A stretch of 64,000 nucleotides of DNA from Butyriboletus loyo (taxonomy: Eukaryota > Basidiomycota > Agaricomycetes > Boletales > Boletaceae). The position numbers and the translations under genes are program-made. Location: contig JBBPSI010000010.1 of assembly GCA_038093515.1 (NCBI GenBank), positions 62,001 through 126,000 on the forward strand. Direction: 5' to 3'. Below the pieces are notes generated by a model. It did not search any database. It worked only from the letters and a program-made list of their open reading frames with translations, and was not told the origin of the DNA. Below, one piece after another: positions 32,566 to 44,650 of the stretch (its first letter is position 1; every line of letters begins with the position of its first letter).

Positions 32566-35486
32566 ATGGTGTCTTCGCTACATGCCTCGAGCCCGGACAG
32601 TCAAGCAGAGTCGCATGGTATGGCGCCAAATACCCCTTCACAAGACGCCTCGCTGTTAGGGCTTCCCAGGGCATCATACCTCGAGCAGACATCCGACTTC
32701 ACGAGTGATTCTTCTCGTGGATCGGTTGCCTTGCACTCCGCGGGCAACGCTTCGCCTCTCCTTTCTCAACACGAAAAGCAGCTCAACGAGGCCTCTCGTA
32801 TTCCAGATCATCCTGATGCCAGGTGGTCTGCTTCTTCCCCAAAACGTCCGATCTTTACTCGCCCCATCTTCTGGATCGTTGCGTTTGTCGTCCTCGTTGT
32901 CGTAGCTGCGGCGGTCCTCATTCCGGTCGGCATCCTCATTATCAAACCTCACTCTAATTCTTCTACGTCCAGCACCGGCACCGGCACCGGCACCGGCACT
33001 GGCAGCGGCGGCAGCGGCGGCGGTGGTTCCGGAAATAATCCGACGACTGGTGGGAATGGTTCAGTGGTCACTACATCTGATGGCACAACATTCACGTACA
33101 TCAATAATTTTGGTGGATTCTGTGAGTTTTTTCGTATCTCCATCCTTTGGCGTGTTATTGCGGAGTTTGTGATTATTGTGTTGAACACATTGTTGTCACT
33201 ATGACCTTGCCATGCCTCGTCATGATCCTTTCGCCATAATAAGTACCGCGTCGGGAGCATGTATTAAGTTCTCCAACTCCCGTTCGATAAAAACATTTTA
33301 CATTTCATTCCGGGTCTCTTCACATGCGTTAAAATTACTTCCAATGAATGCATTGACTGACATGTTTACATAGGGGTACACAACTCAGAGGACCCCTTCA
33401 ATAATAATGCCCAATCAAACTCGTGGACACCCCCATTAAACACGAGCTGGACTTGGGGTCAAGACAAGATTTATGGGTAGGTATTCGTGCCTCATGGTAA
33501 ATCCCATAATGAATGTCACGATCCACAGCATCAATCTGGGAGGATTATTTGTCCTGGAGCCATTCATTTCCCCTGCGCTCTTTCAGAAATACCCTGCCGC
33601 GGTAGACGAGTGGACCTTAAGTACCCTCATGGCCGCTGATACAGCGAGTGGTGGTTTGAATCAGATCGAAGACCATTATAACACCTTTATCGTAAGCAAC
33701 CTGCATCCTTTTAATTCATGCGATCACGTCGACTGCATGTTTAATAGACGGAACAAGACATCGCGGAGATTGCTGGAGCTGGATTGAATTGGATTCGGCT
33801 GCCAATTCCATTTTGGGCTATCGAGAAATGGGATTTCGAACCTTTCTTAGAGAAAGTTTGCTGGCCGTATGTGTGTCTTCACATCATTAAGATCGATCTT
33901 CTAACCTCTGTTGTCAGATATATCCTGCGTGTTCTACAATGGGCACGAAAGTATGGTATCAGAGTTAATTTAGACCTGCACACTTTCCCTGGTTCACAGA
34001 ATGGTGCGTCCATGTCCTTCGTACTATCTCAAATACAAGTTTTTCCAACTTTTCATGCGTGATATGAAGGTTACAATCATTCTGGGAAGGCGGGCGGTAT
34101 TAATTTTCTCAATGGCGTTATGGGCCTAGCCAATGCCGAACGTGCCATGAATTATATCAGAATTATTGCCGAGTTCATTTCCCAGCCTGAATGGCAACCA
34201 GTCGTTCCCGTTTTCAGTATCATGAATGAACCTCTTTTATCCACCATTGGCAAGGACCAGTTGACAAGTTTGTGAGTGTCGAGCGTCACTTTATATTCTT
34301 TGGGTGAACATTAAGCACCACCTTCTTCAGCTACCTTCTCGCTTATGATACGATTCGCGAAATTACGGGCATTGGTGAGGGCCACGGTGCGTATATTGCT
34401 ATTCACGATGGCTTTCAAGGCGTGGGAAGTTGGGCAGGCTTCCTGCAAGGGTCAGATCGCATTATGCTCGACACACACCCTTACTTTGGTTTCAATGGTA
34501 ATTCAAATCCCGAGCCAATCGCCACTGGCACGGGTCTTCAAGCAGGCGGGATCTGGCCCCAGACTGCCTGTAATGCATGGGCTGATAGCATGAATACAAG
34601 GTGCCTTTGATGGATCGATCGGCCATTCCATTGTCTCACTCCTTTTTTACAGCCAGGCTGCTTTCGGAGTAACAATTGCGGGTGAATTCAGCAACGGATA
34701 CAATGATTGTGGACTTTTCTTGACGGGCACAACCGGGACATCGAGCTTTGGGGCGTCATGTTCACTGTTCCTGGACTCGTCTCAATGGAATCAAACGATG
34801 AAAGATGGCCTCATGGAATTTACTCTAGCTTCCATGGACGCCCTTCAGAATTGGTTCTACTGGACCTGGAAGGTTTGCCAACTTGCTCTACCGTTCTCCA
34901 GCGCACGATCGTTGACGAGCGACTTGGATAGATTGGCAATTCGTCCACTACGAACTCAGTCGAAGCGCCCCTTTGGTCCTACCAGCTTGGTCTGCAGAAT
35001 GGATGGATACCCACAGACCCACGGACTGCACTTGGAACATGTGCAGCTCTCGGTGTCTCGCAACAACCTTTTAATGGTCAATATCAGTCGTGGCAGACAG
35101 GTGGTGCTGGCGCTGGCACCATTGCCGCCAGCTCGATAGCCACGTACAGCCAGTATCCTCCTGCAACCATAAGCGGTTTGACAGCGGGTGCGAACCAAGC
35201 ACTGCTCCCCACCTATACGTCCACGAGCGCTATACCCACGCTCCCTCCTCCTACGTTCACTCCGACTCCGACCGTTAGCGTCGGTAGCGGGTGGTATGAT
35301 TCTGCCGATACTGGCTTGGCACCTACGCAGGTGCAAGGGTGCAGTTACCCCAACGCATGGGACGCTGTGAGCTCCTCGGTGCCGACAGCACTTTGTCCAC
35401 CTGGGACGGCTGCTCCTGCAGGTGTGAGCACCGCCCAGATCACGACGACGTCTGTGGCCGTGCAAACCGCTCGCCGGGCACGATGA
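32566..35486 (+). CDS. membrane-anchored exo-beta-1,3-glucanase (GH5)
   Basis: Type II membrane exo-beta-1,3-glucanase acting on cell-wall glucan outside the plasma membrane. From ATG 32566 the cytosolic head (about 105 residues, Ser-rich) leads to a membrane span, FWIVAFVVLVVVAAAVLIPV, and a Thr-Gly/Gly-Ser repeat linker coded by ACCGGC repeats near 32,975-33,030. The catalytic domain follows across eight short introns: INLGGLFVLEPFISPALFQK, DIAEIAGAGLNWIRLPIPFW, RVNLDLHTFPGSQNG, PVFSIMNEPLL (acid/base Glu), HDGFQGVGSWAGFL, MLDTHPYFGFNG, VTIAGEFSNGYNDCG (nucleophile Glu) and NWFYWTWK. The tail is a Pro/Thr-rich stretch with CSYPNAWDAVSS, ending TARRAR at 35,486. It fits GH5 subfamily 9 proteins such as yeast EXG and the homologous type II forms of basidiomycetes. 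Both catalytic glutamates are present, so it should be active. Confidence 0.93.
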
Positions 35487-38400
35487 TCAGTTACAAGCGC
35501 CGCTCGTTATTGCGCAAAGGACTTCAGAAGGTATCGCATATATCATGATAGTATACCCACGATTACTCCCACATGCCGTGCAGTTGTTTTTCATGTTGTT
35601 TGTTGAACTGTTGTTGCTGTCGTTACTAGACATTCGGACAGATGGACGTTTCTTGTTCTGCTTGATCCTAATGCAGGTTCTTTGATGAAGTTGTCTAGAT
35701 GTGGTGTGCTTTTGCCTCCCTTACTGTCAGGAATCTTGCTAACTTGATGATCCTGCCAGCTACTACTTCAGGGCCGCGATCAGTACCCCCTATGAATGCC
35801 CAACCGACTCTGGGCCCTTCTTCTCAAGCCCCCCTTCCTGTATTCGCCTGTTACTTACATCGAAACAACGCAAATAATGTTAGCTTCGAGTCCAGCCGTA
35901 AATGTGGCACACTGGCTCCCTGGTATATCACATCACCGTACTTCATTTCTCTAACATGAAACATACGCCTGAAGAAGCCCCGACACAGCATTAGACACTT
36001 TTGCTCCCCCGGTGACAGGGATATTCCGTAAGATGCCTGTTCTGGTTTATTTGTCAATCATTGCACCAGGTATTCCTTTCCTTCGTGCGCATGTTGTACG
36101 GGTGGCCGCTAACGTTTTCCATGTGTAAAGCTGTAAAGGGCCTTCTATTTTTTTTTTCTTCTCACCTGAGATTTGTTATTCTGAACTGTGATATGAAGAG
36201 TTCATATCTCGCTAGACTGCGAGAAAACGGCAGCATGTCGAATCAACTCCCCCGTTTTGTTCATTGCGCGCTTTTTACCGTCCGATGCGCAGTGGCAACA
36301 GTGTGGATGTTCGGCGTGTGGCGCGGACCCGCCATACGTGTCAATGAATTCCAGCAGGCTCTTTGCTCCACTTTTGCGGACGACGTCGACTTGTGGCGAG
36401 ATGAAGATGGCCGACGATGGGAACGTTAGAAATGTTGGGATCAAGGTGGGGATCACCGTGTGGGTGACACCGTGTCTGACTTGGAAGCGCATGTTATGCT
36501 GACCACTTAATCTCTAACTCGGTCCAGAACCAGCATCGTGGAAGAGTGGATTCTGGGTTTTCTGACCCTATCGGCCAGCAAAAAAGAAATCCCCCCTTCT
36601 CGTTAAACATGAGGTATGTTCTGACGATATCCCATGTGGTTGGCGTAAATGAGACGCGGCAAAAACAACAACAACGGGATCTCCGAATGGCGTAAGGAGA
36701 TCTCTTACCCCTTAGTGATAGTGGATAGCCTGATTGTGGTTGGCTGCCACCTCGGAGATCGCTGATCGGTGTCTTCCATTGCACGATCATGCTGTCGACA
36801 CACCATGCCAATCTGTGAATTCGGATTTGGTCTACTGAACGCGTAGGTGGAGCTGAATGATTGACTAAATAAGCTTACCGACACCTGGCGGAGCATGCAG
36901 GAGCGTGGGGCGAAGGAAAGACCGGATTCACTTCATAGGGACACGCACGCCGGACGTACGGCTAACTGGGTGACTTTTTTTCATTTTGTCTGGGTTTGTA
37001 CATAATCGAGGGTTCGTCAGCCTCCAAGTGATGTGTCGCTTTTTTCCCCCAGCTTCTTTCCTCAGTCGCACTGTGACCAGCCCGAATACTGGACTTGTCT
37101 GTGTCTGTGCTCGCTAGTCTTTCTGCACGCAGACGCTCGAGGATTCTCGACGCCGCATGGGCAACACTGCGCCGCCACTCGAGGAGATACGCCAAAATCA
37201 GCAGAGCGCTGAGCGCGCGCGTGTGCTCCCCGGTCACACACTCGAGTACGGGATCATTCTATCTTGACTAACCGCCGAGAAATCTCCACATGTAAGAATT
37301 TCAAAGCATGTTTGCTCATGCCACACTACTGATCCCGCTCAGCTTCTAATTCGGCAGGCACGGTGGCGACCGGGCCAACGGGTCTCGCCCCAAGTTACCC
37401 GCTAGTTCGATTGGCGATCCCACGACCGTGGCTCAACTCATTACTTGGGCCCCTTTGACCCCCTAAAAAGGATGTTGATTGGGCGTCGTCTTTACTCGCA
37501 AGGTATTTAGTTTCCCGTCGGTTGTTGATGGCGCGAACCTTAAAGTAAAGTTCTTCATTTGTTCCGTCGCACCCTTGTGAAGATCTAGAGTCTCTGAACA
37601 GGCGGTACCGGTATCGTGCCTTTTTGCACCGTCGAGACGCCAGCGCCATTGTTGCTAGTACTCTGGTTCATCAATATCCCATGTCATTGTCATTGCCGAG
37701 AAATGGCCGTCGAAATCCTGTGAGCCACGTCTGGCGAGGGGATATTATGACCAAAGCGCACGCAGCCACGTCGACGACAAAGACGAAACAAATAGCTGGC
37801 TATATTCCATCCATTCCCGGATCATCATCCATCACGTCCTTGTGATCAGGCGTTCAGGTAATATCAGACCGAGCTTATCCGGTTCCGCACGGTGACGATC
37901 TCGTCGGCTTTGGGGATTTTATCCGAATCCTTCTTTTTTGTTTGTTTATTGTCTTTGGTTTTTGTGCCGTTCTTCGGTTCTCCCTGAGCTTGGTTGACGC
38001 ACGCAAGGTTGTTACGACGCTTCAGCTCTGCTCTGAGCGCCACTCACAATGAAGTTGCGCTGGCGCCTTGGTATTGCTTCGGTGACCGCCTGCATACCTC
38101 GTTCGATTGAACCAGACCACGTACACGCATGCAAACTCATCGATGCGCTGCATTAAACCCAGTGGACATCATGCATCATGCATCATGCACCATCCCAATC
38201 CCTTCCACGATTGTTCGGCCCCGAGGAGTACTGCTCAGTAAAGGCGATGAAGATTTTGAAACCCAGAAACAGGATTTAATAGGGCAGTGTAGGTCTCGCC
38301 AGGCGACGATCTTTTCGCTGAGCGGATCGATATCTGGGCTGTTTTCTGCTCCGCGCTCAGTGTGTCGTGGGGGACAATTTCTGTGGCGCACATCATTGTC

Positions 38401-38786
38401 ATGCTGAGAGCGCGAACGAACGTGTGATCGTATCAGGTATTCAATTTAACCTTCGAATCGAGTGCCGATATATTGATAAACTCTTAAAGATACATGTTCA
38501 AATCTGGTTGTCCTGGCGAACCATCGGGGGGGGGGCACAGTCGTGCCTGAGATTCTTTGAGGTTTGCACCCAGTCCTATTTTAAGGTACCCAGACTGTAC
38601 AGCTGTATATGAATTCCCATCTCTACTCTGTATGGAGGGTACCCGTTCCATGAGTATCAGATGACGGGTAAGAAAAGTCCTTCAATTCAAGTCAATCGAA
38701 GTAACGACAAGCGGTCAAGAAAGTAACGACATGACAAAACAAAAGAGGAACGTACGAAACGCACATACCCTACAGATTCAAGTCAC
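35487..38786. other. 3.3-kb region without a supported gene
   Basis: No open frame here shows a domain, signal peptide or convincing splice chain. A 91-codon minus-strand frame at 36,962-37,237 (containing LSALLILAYLLEWRRSVAHA) is compositionally protein-like but starts with GTG and lacks support. A run of ten G lies at 38,526-38,535. Pyrimidine/GT-rich stretches lie near 37,920-37,975. Confidence 0.4.
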
Positions 38787-39924
38787 TCAATACTCGACTG
38801 CATCTTCGTCGTCGGCCTGCATACCGCCCGAGTCGTCTTTCCGTTCCGACTCCGCGGACTCCGGTTCTGGCCTTGGTTCTTCGTCCACTTCCATGTCAGC
38901 ATCTGGTTGTGGTGCGGGCTCACGCTTAGATTCCTGGGGCTCTTCGGCCATCGCCTTGTCCTCATCTTCCTCTTTGGGGGCTTGTTCGCGCTCCTTCTTG
39001 CGATGAGCCTCCTCTTCGGCGACATGTCGTCGAAGTTGCTTGATCTCTTCGGCACCAGCAACACGCTCTTCACGGAAAGCCGCCCACTCCTTCTCAGTTG
39101 CCTCAGTGACCTATCGAATAAGTAAGCACATGCCAAAATTTGAAAGCTACGATTGTCAAGGAAAGATGTTGCGAGAAACGTACCTCTGCCTTTCGCCGTA
39201 CGAGGAAAGCCTCTTGGGCAGGTGTTAGGACAGCTGGAAGGTAGTATAGGGGTGGTGGGTGAGAACGGGAGGGTGGTGCAAGTGCGTTGGTCGAAGGGGG
39301 CGGTGGAGAGGCGTCGGAGGGTGGGATGATGTCGGTCGTCAGCAAAAAGTTGCTTAATAGCGGAAGTCGTATACGCCGGAGCTTGTACTAGAAAAATGAA
39401 TACCACGCGAACGTCTACGAAAACCGGAGTGCACGTACGATGGAGTCTTTGAGCTGAAGTTCTTCTTCTTTTCTGTTGGCAGTGGTCTTGTCCTTCTTGG
39501 CTTCTTCTGCTCGCCTGACAGAGTCAGTCTCTTTGCGTAGCTTAGATTGTAGTCTCTGCTCAGTTAACTGTCGTTTTTTTGCCTGAAGAACTGGTCGTCA
39601 GTTGAATGGCAAGTGAGCGGACAAGGAGAGACGGACGGCTTCGCTTGCATTCCTCTCCTTGTCCTCGACCTTGGCCTTGTTCAACGTGCCGATTACAATA
39701 CCAAACATGCTTTTACCACGTTTGCGTTCACCGGACAGGATGGTGAGGTCAATCTTGGGTCGTTTCTTGTTAGTGGTGGCCATGGCCGCCGGGGCTGTTG
39801 GGGGTTCGTGCATCTTGGCATCCTGGGACTCCACCTGCACTTCTTGAGCAGATCTATGTACAAGTTAGCAGGTAATTCCTATATTCAAGGTGGTGGTTAG
39901 AAGGACTGACTCTTCTGCAGACAT
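38787..39924 (-). CDS. pinin/SDK/memA-domain protein
   Basis: Nuclear protein of the pinin family, linked to pre-mRNA splicing and the exon-junction complex in animals. ATG 39924 starts MSAEES, joined over an intron to AQEVQVESQDAKMHEPPTAP. The hallmark RKRGKSMFGIVIGTLNKAK follows. A basic coiled-coil helix (QRLQSKLRKETDSVRRAEEA) leads to LRRIRLPLLSNFLLTTD, a Pro-rich loop, PPPLYYLPAVLTPAQEAFL and a second helix, EKEWAAFREERVAGAEEIKQ. The acidic Glu/Lys-rich tail ends DDEDAVEY at TGA 38,787. About 300 residues; four introns. It lies head to head with the SRP72-like gene, 117 bp between start codons. Confidence 0.8.
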
Positions 39925-40041
39925 TTGGGTTTTTATCTCCCTCTTGCGTTTGTTTGACAAAGGAAGTCCAGAGGGATTGTGTACTAGATTATGTAACAAG
40001 CCTCGGTAATTAGGTGCACTGCCACAACGACCACCTTCCCA
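39925..40041. promoter_or_regulatory. bidirectional promoter, pinin-like / SRP72-like
   Basis: Only 117 bp separate the two divergent ATG codons, so both genes must share or interleave promoter elements. No TATA box is visible; the stretch contains CCTCGGTAATTAGG and CCACAACGACCACC. Confidence 0.5.
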
Positions 40042-41174
40042 ATGCCTCCAAAGACTGCACCCAGCGCAAAGCCAAGTGCTCCAAGTAAAAATCAGCAGCG
40101 GAAGAAGCAGCCAGTTCCGCTAGAAGAACGGCTGAAGCGGCCGTTCGCATCGTTGTGTGTTCAAATCGAAGGTGGTCATTTCACCAACGCCATCAAGACA
40201 TGTAATGCGAGCGAGTGGTCACATTTCATCCCCACTCAGGAGTCACTGACACATGCAGCGCGGACTAGTTCTTCGCTTGCATCCTGTTGATAAGGATGCA
40301 CTCCAGACCAAATTGTTTCTGCTTCTTCAGACAGAACAGTACGACGCTGCACTGTCTCTCATAGCCGATTCCATAAGTGGGGACGGCCCTGATTATACGT
40401 TTGAGGAGGCATATGCCATGTACCGCCTCCACAGGGAGGAGGAGGCAGTCACTGCTCTTGGAAAGATCAAAGGATCCGATAAGGATCACCGAGGAGTGCT
40501 TCATCTCGAGGCTCAGTTGGTATGTTCGAGTTCCACCTTGCCGACTTCTTCATAAGAGATCGATGTCTTGTGACTCGCTGTGAACAGAATTATCGCCATG
40601 GGTCGTACCAGTCCAGTCTTGATGTCTACAACGAGCTACTTGAAACCGCTGAGCCTGTGCGTTCTTGCACTGCCTATATTTCGCCAGTCGCTGACTGTCT
40701 TTCTAGCAATCGGAAGAATATTCTGACGTTCTGACAAACCTCACCGCCTCGCAGAAGCACCTCGACTTTATCAACACGGGTTTCTTGCACGCTCTGGACG
40801 CACTACCCTCCTCGATTGGTTCTACGATCGAAACGTCCCCACCGCCATCCATTCAGCCTACTGCGCACATGGCCTCTGCTGGTGCTGCGCTGACACGGCA
40901 GAGTCCCGATGACTCCACAGCCGTCAACAAGGCGAAGAAAGTGCGGATGAAACGTGTGCCAAAGGGTGTGATTCCAGGTGCCACACCTGCACCTGATCCG
41001 GAACGGTGGTTAAAGAAGAGCGAAAGATCGTCATTTGGGCAAGGTGGCAGGAAGCGGAGAGGTGCAGGAGGTGCGACGCAGGGCGTGGTTCTGGAAAACA
41101 CCCCCGCGCAGAGTCACAGCGGGAAATCGACGGGTGGAGGGATATCGCACACCAAGGGCAAGAAAAAGAAGTAA
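40042..41174 (+). CDS. SRP72: signal recognition particle subunit SRP72-like, unusually short
   Basis: SRP72 binds SRP68 and 7SL RNA in the cytosolic particle that targets nascent secretory proteins. ATG 40042 begins MPPKTAPSAKPSAPSKNQQR and then LEERLKRPFASLCVQIEGGH. TPR-type helices follow: LHPVDKDALQTKLFLLLQTE, YDAALSLIADSISGDG, EEAYAMYRLHREEEAVTALG and YRHGSYQSSLDVYNELLETA. The chain then goes through SEEYSDVLTNLTASQKHLDF directly to a Pro/Ser linker and the C-terminal RNA-binding signature RVPKGVIPGATPAPDPERWL with KKSERSSFGQGGRKRRG. It ends in a poly-Lys tail (GKKKK) at 41,174. Both diagnostic ends are there, but the protein is only about 280-290 residues where SRP72 is usually 550-670, so most of the central TPR array is absent. 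Four introns, ordinary splice sites. Whether the loss is lineage-wide cannot be seen here. Confidence 0.85.
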
Positions 41175-42075
41175 ATTAGATCAACATGTAAGACGGCTTA
41201 CTCGACTTTGGCCTCCAACGCGCCATTAATGATTTCTTTCTGCCTGACCCATCAGCTGGTGTCTATCTCGTTATTACTTATCTAATCCCACCACGCGGCC
41301 GATCATATGTGTGGTTTGGGGCTTTCCGACACTTGCCCGGTGTCCCGAGCTTGGAGTTCGAGCAGTACTATGAGCCCAGGATTCGAAGCTTGTTCTCACT
41401 CATCGCAGCAGTCCTGGTTCACGAATCATGTTGAAGCGCTTCCCGCGGGAAGAGTGGCTCACATTGCCCGTCTGGCGCGTGTTGGAAGTGAGGCTTGACG
41501 GTCATTCACGCATCATTACAATTACCCTTCCTTGGCCTCAGCCCTCTTTATTATATAAAATCCTCGAGGCACGTGGTGCGTAGGCCCATCTGACATTTCT
41601 GATGCGGGGCGCGACCCCAAGTGTCACTTTCCGCCCTATTAACAGGTCCTGCTCGCATAACACCGGCGTATTTGCGACAGTCGGGTTGACATTGACAAAT
41701 TGCCAATCTGAAGAGTACTGTCGACATCCATTCTAGAAGCCAGGTTTCGACCCTTGCACACTGCATCTCGTGACCGGGCGTTGAGCATGGCGTTCATTCC
41801 TGCTCGCCTGTGTAGACAAGCAATGCAAGGTCCTTTGGAAGAAAGCGGCCTCGCGTCTTCCTGCCTCTAGGTCCCAATATGACACACGTGCAAAGTAGCT
41901 TCTGGTCCGGTATGCAGCACCCACCCTCACGCTGCTCGGCTCTGCTCGCCATGCGCGATGCACGCGCTGTCTGCGACTCAGACATACTATAAGACCTTGA
42001 AGCTGCACCGTCTCTGTTCTCCATCAGCATCTGCAGTTTCCACTTCATTCTTAGTCACCTTTCGAACTAAACAAC
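41175..42075. other. intergenic region
   Basis: No gene is supported. GGCTTGACGGTCATTCA near 41,490 matches 15 bases of the MITE core but no inverted ends surround it. A TATA-like ACTATAAGACC near 41,986 lies about 90 bp before the next ATG. Confidence 0.4.
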
Positions 42076-43840
42076 ATGAAAGACATGCTCGGTGCTCTCG
42101 TCATTGCTCGCAACGGTGACCGGTATGAATACTACCAAGATCCCAAGACCTACGAGCCCGCCTTCACCGAGAGTACTCCTCTCGGCGCAGTAAGCATCAC
42201 TCTGGTTTCCATTCGACGGGTCCTTACATGATTTCTCCAATTCTCGCAGTCCCAGTCTCACCATCTCGGGTCGTTCCTTCGCTCGGTCTACATGACTAGC
42301 TCCTCGCCTTCATATATCTCCAACATGCAAACTGAACTCGTCGACACTCACGAGGTTCACGTCAACGCCAAGGCTGGTGGTGAGGGCCCCGTGATCTTCG
42401 ACTCTGCCATCGCCCTTCTCCAGGGTCTTTTCCCTCCCAACCCAAACAACAAAATCATTCTCGCTAATGAATCCACGGTCGTCGCCCCCCTCGGCGGATA
42501 CCAATATGTCCCAATCGAAACCGTCGAGCCTGGAAACGACCGCTCTCTCGAGCCGTGGACTGACTGCCCGGTACGTTCTACCACGTTTCTTCCCATGAAG
42601 TCAAGGAATGTGGAACTGATCCGATACCACGTTTTGACAGGCTTTCCAGCAACACATCGCAGAAGTGTATACTTCTTCCGAGTTCAAGGCTACCGAAAAG
42701 GCTGCGCAACCCTTCTTCGGTGCTGTTCGTGACTTCGTGTTTGGCCGCCCCACGACTCTGGAGAATGCCTGGAACATCTACGACTACGTCAACACCCAAC
42801 TGATCCACAACCAGACCTACGCGCACCGTCTTCCTCCCACTCTCCTCGAACAGGCTCGTGGCTTCGCTAACTACCACGAAAATGTTGTATTTTCCTCCAA
42901 GGAGATTGGCGGTATTGGTAACTGTACGTCGGTCACAGCTGGATATTATCTTGGGAGTTGGGAGTTGGGACTGACCATTGCTGGCATTTAGTGGCTGGTC
43001 GCACTATCCTCCACCCTATCCTCCGTTCGCTTGAACGCATCGCTTTCAACGGCGACCCTCTTCAATTCCTGTTGATCGAGACCTCCTACCACCCCTTTAT
43101 TTCCCTCTTCCACATGCTCGAAATGGTCAAGTCGAACCCTGATCTTGCTGGTATTCGTAAGTCCACATGTATATATACGATTCAAGACGAATACTGAGAT
43201 GAAACGTTCATCCAGCCGAGTTCGTTTCTGCCCTCGCCTTTGAGCTCCGCCGCGGACCCGCTCCTGAGGACCGTGACTTCTTGAGGATCAAGTTCAAGAA
43301 CGGCACCAACGACAACTTCCAGACATACCATGCCTTCGGCCACAAGACGGACATCCCTCTCACGGAGTTCATTTACCGTATTGAAGTGGGTTCATTCGTC
43401 ACTACACTCCTGTTCTTCACTCATTGACATCGCATCGCTCTACAGAACTACGCCATCACCTCCCAGAAGCAATGGGCTGCTACCTGCAGCGTTGGCTACC
43501 ACGACCCATACCCCGGCATCAGCTCCCAGAAAGGTGCCTCGTCGACCGTTTTCGCTGCTTGCGCTGCGATCCTCTTCATCGGTGTCTTTGCCCTTGCCAA
43601 GTACATCAAACGTTCGCGTGCTAAGAAGCAGTACATCCGCCTTGGTGACGACGAGGTGAGTTCGCGTTTTGATCATGAGAATTACAGCCACGGGTTCGCC
43701 ACTGCAGTTGGCAGCCCCTTCCCCACCTGGTCTCGACGGGATTTGAACTCTATGACTGATACTTGATCTATTTCATGCAGGCTCGTGTTTCCACCGAACA
43801 AGTCGCACCTATGACCGAGAAGGCTCGTCGCCCTCTCTAA
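42076..43840 (+). CDS. membrane-anchored histidine phosphatase-like protein with altered RHG motif
   Basis: Related to clade-2 histidine phosphatases (fungal acid phosphatase/phytase type). The start MKDMLGALVIARNGDRYEYY at 42076 aligns with the phosphatase N-terminal block, but the catalytic RHG reads RNG, so the phosphohistidine residue is missing and phosphatase activity is unlikely. Further exons read SHHLGSFLRSVYMTSSSPSY, PNNKIILANESTVVAPLGGY, NPDLAGI, PEFVSALAFELRRGPAPED and TYHAFGHKTDIPLTEFIYRI. A membrane span, AACAAILFIGVFALAKYI, follows, then a short basic tail and a last exon ARVSTEQVAPMTEKARRPL ending at TAA 43,838. Six short introns. There is no N-terminal signal peptide before the RNG block, so the N-terminus is short. 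A C-terminal anchor with a basic KRSRAKK stop-transfer is clear. A structural or sensing role is possible, but inferred. Confidence 0.88.
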
Positions 43841-44650
43841 GGATTCGAATCGCAGAGAGTTGGTGTAGACGGTGTATGATACATATACCGTAGTTTTTCT
43901 TCTTCCTCCAGGTCTCAGTTCATTTGCATTGATTCACACGGATTTTTTTCATCTCTTGTCTCGTCTCGATTTTGTCTACATATTACGCGTGTTCGTGTTT
44001 GTAGATTATGGAATAGGGACTGGTATCCTTGTTGCAATCACTCTGTTTCATGTTGCACCTGGCAGGTACTTTGATCAAGGACTCGCCTGGTTGAACGTCA
44101 GTCGATATCCGCCAGGCCTGTTCGCTGAGCGCTGAATCCCCGCGACGCCCACGAATCTTCCTTTGGCATCTGGACTCGTCCTAACGACGACGAACCTCCC
44201 ATCGCATGGATCCTATTCAGAGATCGTGCAGACCAGTCACACCGTGGAGAAATGGAGTGGTCCCCCCCCCACCGCGCACACGTCCGTCCCCTCCTTTCAT
44301 CCCCTTTCCCTACCGTCAATGGATCTACACAAGCGTTATGTTGGCAGTGTAACTATTTGGACGCACTAAGTAGGATCGCAGGTCTTCGTCCCTTCGTGTC
44401 GGAGGACTTCGATGAAGATCACCCCAAAAGAGCGACCAGGAAGACGACCCAGATACTCCCTCTTGGTTCTGTTAGGTTTGTCTGACTGCTCTCCACATGT
44501 CCCTTGTGCCGCCCCAGCTTCGACACGAGCTACCTGATAGATGAAGAAATGGAGACCGTTCGTCTCGGTGGTGAACTGGTGGTCCCGGGGTGGACGATTC
44601 ACCGTATCGAGCGGGATCTGTATTGGAGAGGGTGAGGGTGGGGGAAAGGC
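43841..44650. other. intergenic region before the HET remnant
   Basis: The 3' UTR of the phosphatase-like gene is T-rich. Nothing else reads as a gene. Parts of 44,300-44,650 may belong to the lost 5' end of the HET gene, but no homology could be seen. Confidence 0.35.

Noticed and set aside
36962..37237. 91-codon minus-strand frame with a hydrophobic segment
   Set aside because: Starts with GTG, no ATG in frame, no flanking exons recognised.
41480..41520. Third MITE copy (CTTGACGGTCATTCA)
   Set aside because: Only 15 bases match the core of copy A and no inverted ends flank them.
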